A stretch of 64,000 bases of DNA from NCBI GenBank assembly GCA_019916065.1, contig CM034240.1, forward strand, positions 40,946,561 to 41,010,560. The letters are read 5' to 3'. Positions 57,656-64,000 of the stretch are shown one piece after another. The position numbers and the translations under genes were made by a program. The DNA is from Vitellaria paradoxa (lineage: Eukaryota; Streptophyta; Magnoliopsida; Ericales; Sapotaceae). Position 1 is the first letter of the stretch; each line of letters starts with the position of its first letter. Below the pieces are notes generated by a model, which was given only the letters and a program-made list of their open reading frames with translations, did no database searches and was not told where the DNA came from.

Positions 57656-59652
57656 CTATGTATGTGCAGTCTTCTGCCTTCTAGATTCTTGATCAATTTC
57701 ATGAGCACCAGCGTCTTCATTCTCAGCTCCATTGCCTCCTTGTTCAGTTTCTTCAACCTTGGCTTCATCACTTTCCATTTTTTTGCCCTTGAGGAAATTG
57801 ACGAGTCCTTGAAGAGAAACACTGGCATTATCTCTCTTCATGAGTTCCTCAGCAACTTGTGCAGGGGTGACTTGTGCACTCCCAATGAGCTCTTCAACCT
57901 TTCCCATGAGCTCTTGATGGTGGGGATCACCACCATCGGCAGGAATGTCCAGGTAGTTGGAGGCCAAGACCTTAAAGCCATCAATGGTGCAATAGGAGAG
58001 GTGGATGTGCATGTCCATCCGACCCGGCCGCAGCAAGGCCGGGTCGAGCTTCTCTTTATGGTTGGTGGTGAATATGATGATTCTCTCATCCCCACAGCTA
58101 GACCAAAGCCCATCTATGAAGTTTAGCAGACCCGAGAGTGTTAACTGCAAGCATACCAGCAAACCAAACATTAATTTGTGTTAATATCATAACAACAAAT
58201 TGAACATCATAACTTCAAATATTCTCTAATTCACTAGAATTTTACAAAATCCCATTCTATCATTGTGTGCAGGGGCAGATCGGCCCTAAAACTGTCTTGG
58301 ACTCTAATTCGGATAACCTCGCCCAAAAAATATATATATATATTTTAAATTTAGTTTATCCTAAATTTTTATAACCCAACCCACTCCCCTCTCAAACTTC
58401 TTCTTCAGCCTTAATTTTTGTATCAATTTCAGCCCCCTTTCTTTAAATCTTTTGTTGCTCAACCCATTATCTGTAGATCCTTTGTCTAGTTTAGGCGAAC
58501 CTAAATCTTGAGTATGTCCCTTTTTGTGGGGTCATGCGTTTTTTTTTTTTTAATTTTCAAATCAAATTTTAGATATAACAAGCGAATTAAATAAAAGATT
58601 ACCTGAACCGAAGCATGATCCCCACACTTACTAGACAGACGATCTGGAAACTTATTAGTACTGCAATCGATGTCTTCGACAACCAGTATCGATCTATTCG
58701 CGGTCGATAGCAACACTCTCCTCAACTCCGAGTCACGGCTCAAGTTCGCAAGCTGCAGATCATATATATCGAACTTCAAGTAATTAGCCATGGCGGCGAT
58801 CAAGCTCGACTTCCCCGTTCCCGGCGGCCCATACAGCAAATACCCTCGTTTCCAAGCCTTCCCCACTTTCCTATAAAACTCCCTCCTCTTCACAAACCTA
58901 TCCAGATCATCAATGATCTCCCGTTTAAGCTCCGCATCCATCGCGATGGTGTCGAACGTCGATGGGTGTTCGAATTCTATGGATTCCCATTTAGTATTAT
59001 TATAAGAGGAATTTAAAATCGTGTGAAGCTTCACCACCTTCCTCGAATCTCTACTCTCCTTCGCTTTATGGAGCAGCAAAGGCAAGTAAGAGCCCAAAAC
59101 AGAGCCCTTGTGTTCCTTGCCGAAACTCAGCTCAAACCATTGCTTTACGGAGTGATTATTACCGCCCTCTTCTTGAGGAAGATCGCTCGCCCAATTAGAC
59201 CGCTTCTGGTTCTCGTCGCGTAGGAATCTCCATTTGAGCTCAATCCCGTCGAAGGAATCGACGATCTTCTCCGACTGAGCGAAGGCGGTGGTTAAGTTCT
59301 TGTCGTTGGGGGTTTTGCTGATCCTGAGACGCTCGGTGTCGGGGCTGATCTTGGAGCAGAGGTAGAGCTCGGCAGCGTCGAAGAGTTCGTTGCGTCTCAT
59401 GCCGGCGCTCTCCTCGATGACGAGGGTGAAGAGGGAAGAGCGGGGCTTCAAGTAGTAGCGCAGGGTGGAGAGGATTCGGTGCTGGACGGACAGAGGTATC
59501 AGCTGGTTGAACATTGATTTGAAGAGGACGACCGAAGCGGACATGGAAGCGTAGGCTGAGAACAACGCTGATGGGGAAGGCATGTTTCTGAGACTCGGAG
59601 AGAACATGGTGGCTGCTGAGTCAATGGTTTTCTCATGAAAATATTCTGCCAT
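57656..59652 (-). CDS. BCS1-like AAA ATPase (AATP family)
   Basis: Two exons, 59652-58603 and 58144-57656, with a 458-bp GT-AG intron and an in-phase joint (SVQ-LTL), give 512 aa. Order: N-terminal hydrophobic segment (about 30-55), AAA-associated domain (to about 230), AAA core with Walker A GPPGTGKSS (275-283), Walker B ILVVEDIDC (322-330), FTTNHKEKLDPALLRPGRMD (375-394) holding the sensor asparagine and the arginine finger. Plant members sit in ER or mitochondrial membranes and are often stress-induced; the substrate is unknown. The C-terminal tail is acidic and charged. The start is the ATG at 59652; two codons upstream is only a TTG. A TA repeat (59691-59722) lies about 40 bp upstream and may act as TATA region. 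Confidence 0.93.
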
Positions 59653-59690
59653 GTTCAATGTTTGTGTAGCTATAGATTGACGATAGTGCG

Positions 59691-59722
59691 ATATATATAT
59701 ATATATATATATACGTATATAT
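59691..59722 (-). promoter_or_regulatory. TA-repeat TATA region of the AAA ATPase gene
   Basis: A TA dinucleotide tract with one CG interruption starts 39 bp upstream of the ATG. It is the only TATA-like sequence in a suitable place, but TA tracts are common in this window. Confidence 0.35.
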
Positions 59723-62700
59723 AAATCCTGTTGCTTTCCTATGTAGGATTTCTGTTGGGGGATTCGGAATCCTACCCTGAAATGGAAATCAAAGGAAGAA
59801 TTACCTGTTTCTTAGAACAATCTGAAGTGGACTAGGAAAAGCCAAAAATTCAAAACATATTTGATTTGGTAAAAATATAAACGGCCTACGCAAATAACTA
59901 AAATCCTGGCCAAAGAGAATCTGGGCCCCGAACAAAAGGAAAAAAAAATTGAAAATAGGCGATGCGTCCTTAACCAAAGTTAGCTTGTCCCATGATAAAA
60001 TCAAAATTTTGAAATTTCCTAAAAGAATTGAAAGAAAACTCAAAATAAGTGTCTAAAATTTTGTATTTCTAAAATAAAAAATGAATAATAATCCCAACAA
60101 AATAATGTAAAATGATTTATATGATTCGCTAACTCTAAAATAAAATAAAATCTCACTATCTAAGGAAACTAAATAAAATTATCTAATGAAAGTAAATAAA
60201 ATTATTTCTCAAAAAATTTTTAATTTCTAAATAAACATATCTAATTTATATTGTCTCCTTTTGACAATATTTGAGATGAAACTACCCATCATGGTCTTCA
60301 TTATTTTAGGGTTAGGGAAGTATATAAATCATTTTACTTATATTTTGTTAAGTTTATTATTTATTCTTTACTCTAGAAATATAAAACCCTAAGAAAAGTA
60401 AATAAAATTATCTCTCAAAAAATTCTTAATTCCTAAATAATTATATCTAATTTATATTGTCACCCTACCAAGAATATTTGAGATGAAATCATCCATCATG
60501 ACTCCCATCATTGTATTTAGTATGTAGTCGGTCCCACTAATTTTTGTGAGTTTCCATAGGTTTCTAACGATCAATTGGTTTAGTATGCAGTTACGTCTAC
60601 GTTGATAGGCAAAAGGGCAACCCCAAGAGTAAAATGGAACTAATTTTTTATTCTATTATTTTTTAGTTTTTAAATCTCAACTGTTAATTTTATTACAATA
60701 CGATTTTTTTAGGGTCCCATTATACTAAGTTTGCCTCTTCAGTTATTACATTATAATTATCTTTTTATTTATTACAAACTAAATTTATATTTTTAGCTCT
60801 TAAATAAAAATGAATAGTTGATATTTAAAATTATAAAAAAATAATAAAATAAAAAATAACTGGAGAGCCAAGTCCTTTGAAGAGAGTACTTCCGAAAGTA
60901 GAGTATTTACCAAAGTGACATTTTTTCGAAAGGAGGGTATTTACAAACAAATGAGTAGGATGTCAGTAAGTGTGCTATCAGTCCCATAACATTATGAATA
61001 TGGACTGTTTGTTTGAAATCTAACGGTATAAATTTATTTAAGTATTTTTAAATTAAAAATACATAAAAATATTTGAATGTATTTGAACCGTTAAATTTTA
61101 ATTTAATAACTAAAATACCCGATATCACAAAGATTGACATCAAACCCGTTAGTAGCCCCCAAAATCTATTTACAAACCAACAATCACCAAGAGGGGGAAT
61201 TGAGATAATCATTAACTCACGTGGCTGTTGGTAATATGCCCCATAATTTTGTTTTATTTTATTTTATTTTATTTTATTTTTTTTTAGGGATCTGCATATG
61301 ATTTTCGCTTACACATCTGAGGTGTGATGCATGTGATTGGTTGACACAATTGTCTCCTCACGTGTGTGAAGATCTTCATAAACCGGAGCTGTTAGTATCT
61401 CACCGTGGACCGATTTGAGCCCTGCGGTGGCTTTCGTTACTGAAGCAGTCTCGCATAATGTAAAATTTGTCCTTACCTTGGTTTTCATTTACTGGTATGA
61501 AATGCACTTTCAGTCGTATAGTTACGATAGTTCGTTTGAATATTCTCTAGCACACTTTCAGTCGTGTAGTTATGATAGTTCATTCAAATATTTTCTATGT
61601 GCCTACTGCACCTATAAGTGCACAGGGCACAGTGAATACCACGATATAGATATTATGGATTGTTTCAGGTATCGTCGGAATAGATATGCAGTCCTTAGGA
61701 AGTGGCACGAGTGTTAAAAGATATTACCCTTAGAGATGGTGTAGCTTACTGTCATTTATCCGGAAATTGAAGTATGCTAGTAGTAATATTAGATATCATT
61801 AATGTAAAGTTGTCATTAATAGATATTTTCACTCGCGGTTACAATATGGAGTATGTTAACGTCCTCCATGTTAGTGTCACTCAACCACAATGTTTTTTTT
61901 TGGACAAATTATGTTCATACGAATGGTAATTTGTGCGCATGCAACATTTTAACTAGTGAAATTAGAGGAGAGACATATTGGAATAATAATAAACGACCTC
62001 ATAGTGTTGATCTTTTTAATAAATATGATATACAAACAGATATAGATTCAAGTTCTTCTTAGCATGATTTAAACGAATATAGATATACAGCTAATTTTAT
62101 TATTAATTTACATGACAAAATGAACATCTTGTACACTATAGGATGAGTTTGGAGTGAGATAAAGTGAGATAAATTGAGAGTTCGTAATGCGTGCAGTAAA
62201 AGAAAAAAGTTGATGTGATATATAATTAACAGAGATTTTTAAAATTTTTTAGAATTTGTTTGCAAATCAAATGGAGCCTATATATGGATTGTGTAATAGT
62301 TCCAAATAAAATCGAAATAATCTGAGACATGTTCTCATATCCACTGTCTCTATCTTTATACTTTGCAATGTCATGCCTACGTATGTCAAAAATAGCCTCT
62401 CACAGCACACCCTTACTACTTTCGCTCCTCCAATCACAATTATAACGTAATAAGCATGAGAGGCAGTTACATTATTTTAATATTTTTTAATTACTAGTGC
62501 TGATTATATAAAATTTCTCTACAAAGAAAATCTTATATAACATTTAAAAAAAATATTTATCTATTTTTTTCATTTAATAAATAATCTCTCTCCCTCTCTC
62601 TCTTTTTTTTCCCTCGTGTCTGCGGCAAACATTTGACTTAACCATTTTTTTTTTTTTAATGTAAAACTTTTTCAAACCTGCTTAGTTATTGGGAACAGAC

Positions 62701-63700
62701 TTGGAATTGAACAAGCCCACCCAAACCAAAATTTTAAAGCATATTTTTAATATATTTTGTAAATCTATATGCTTTTATTTATATTTCTCGAAAACTTTAG
62801 GATTTTACATCTATATATAATAAAAATATTTATTTTAGTACTAAATTACTTAATTTAATAAATTATAAATTATTTTTTTAAATATTATTTAATTTTAAAA
62901 AATAGATTTTCATGAATGGGCCCTAAATTAAACCTACACTCAAATTTTATTTAAACCTGGTACAATGGACAATTCTATATAACACATAATCCTAAGTTCA
63001 TAAATATCCGCTTTAGTGAGAAAAATAAAAATGAATAAATTAAAAGATTTCGCCACTTTGCATAGTTTTAAAGAGCCAGTTTTTAGAAATATTATGACAG
63101 TTTATTTTTTATAAAACAAATGAAACTTACAAAATTAAAATAATTATGAAATTTTAACATAACACTATAATTAAAATAATTACCTTTAACATATATGTTA
63201 TGTTTAACATAAAATATTTTATTCTCTTCGTATATTGTTACCGATGCCATATCAAGTCAATTACTTACCACATGATTTCAGGTGCATTTGAGATGACAAT
63301 GTGATAAAATTTGATAAAAATTATAAATTCTTAGCACATGCAATACAATAAAAAGTAATAAAAATTTTTAGTATTTTTAATTTTTTTAATACTTTTCGTC
63401 GTTCTAAACAGAATCTTCGTATATTTAAAAAACAAATCACTCAGCTTTTCACCTTTTTCCTTTTTCCCATATTCGTTTGTTGTCAATTAATTAACATAAT
63501 AAGCGTGCTTAAAGAGAGAATCCAACATGCACGTGCGATTTTCCTGATTGAATTAAATCTTCATAATCGGACAACTGATAAGAGTTTCATTAATTGACAA
63601 AAGATTTCTAAGAGTGTACTAAATCTATATTCCAAAAGTAGAGCATTTACAATGTAACAGCCCCCCAAAATTAGGGTACTTACAAACTAACAATAACCCA
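59723..63700. other. AT-rich intergenic region, gene-poor
   Basis: No conserved reading frame. It contains a TTTTA pentanucleotide repeat (about 61250-61285) and, between about 61300 and 62060, GC-richer sequence with short open frames (for instance 61415-61717 and 61853-62062) that I do not recognise and that may be a decayed element. 61505-61600 holds a 48-bp tandem duplication. Confidence 0.4.
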
Positions 63701-63864
63701 AAATTTTGCTCAGACGGCAGCTTGGAACCATGAGATCAAGAGAATACCACGCTGTCATGGGAAAGGATCAAGCAATACAAACTCACTCGCGTAATCAAAG
63801 GCAATATCCCCACTGAGCAATAATTGCTCGTACTCAAGGTCGAAATCCAACATTTATTACAGCC

Positions 63865-64000
63865 TCATGACCTCCTCAGATGCTCTCCTGTAAAGAAAGG
63901 ATGCCTGAGGGCTTCCCGTGCTGTAAACCTCTCTGAAGGATCATATCTCAGAAGCCCTTGCAAGAGATTTATTAGATCTCCTGCTGAATAATCTACATGC
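63865..64000 (-). CDS. LAMMER (AFC/CLK) protein kinase, last exon, partial
   Basis: The minus-strand frame reads HVDYSAGDLINLLQGLLRYD then PSERFTAREALRHPFFTGEH and LRRS before the stop at 63865-63867. This is the last kinase subdomain (with the invariant R of the R-x-T/A-A-x-E-A-L-x-H-P-F motif) in the form typical of plant AFC kinases, which phosphorylate SR splicing factors in the nucleus. The rest of the gene lies right of the window. The stop sits seven codons after HPFF, normal for the family. The 3' UTR should cover about 63700-63864. Confidence 0.8.
   Translation of the reverse strand, partial: HVDYSAGDLINLLQGLLRYDPSERFTAREALRHPFFTGEHLRRS

Noticed and set aside
1..64000. Functional tRNA or rRNA genes, CRISPR arrays, bacterial-type operons
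   Set aside because: No complete cloverleaf, no rRNA-like stretch, no regularly spaced palindromic repeats; tRNA-like boxes belong to SINE-type blocks.

Overview
The window is nuclear DNA of a flowering plant, probably a eudicot. The evidence is AT-rich intergenic DNA, GT-AG introns, Copia and Gypsy LTR retrotransposons, tRNA-derived SINEs, MITE-like foldbacks, and plant-specific proteins (NAR2/NRT3, a LysM receptor-like kinase, a SufE-NadA fusion quinolinate synthase). I cannot name the species.

Layout. 1-6.6 kb: gene-poor, with LTR-like debris, a CACTA-type terminus and an AT-rich foldback. 6.66-15.06 kb: an old, broken Copia element on the + strand. Its 5' LTR carries a 1.3 kb foldback element and its reverse transcriptase is split by a 1.86 kb insertion with a 7-bp target duplication. 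15.4-18.5 kb: NAR2/NRT3 nitrate-transport partner (+, two exons). 19.3-22.3 kb: Mn-dependent ADP-ribose/CDP-alcohol diphosphatase (-) with a probable 5'UTR intron. 22.3-26.7 kb: AT-rich repeats and SINEs. 26.7-42.6 kb: quinolinate synthase (-, seven coding exons, 752 aa). Its intron 5 holds a complete, very young Copia element in antisense and its intron 4 holds a gag-only LTR element. 44.96-50.13 kb: a rearranged Ty3/Gypsy chromovirus with a 3.7 kb 3' LTR. 50.1-54.7 kb: MITE, SINE and AT-rich DNA. 54.7-56.6 kb: LysM receptor-like pseudokinase (+, intronless). 57.7-59.7 kb: BCS1-type AAA ATPase (-, two exons). 59.7-63.9 kb: AT-rich DNA. 63.87-64 kb: last exon of a LAMMER (AFC/CLK) kinase (-), cut by the window end.

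The cellular genes do not form a pathway or cluster. They are single genes for nitrate uptake, nucleotide-diphosphate turnover, NAD synthesis, LysM-type perception, AAA-ATPase function and splicing-factor phosphorylation. What stands out is the transposon layering: at least four LTR elements of different age, three or more SINEs with visible target duplications, two long foldbacks, and two retroelements tolerated inside introns of an essential NAD-biosynthesis gene. The best candidates for something little described are the gag-only LTR element (36345-38053), the unclassified 1.86 kb insertion (11057-12919), and the sequence block that insertion shares with the Gypsy LTR.
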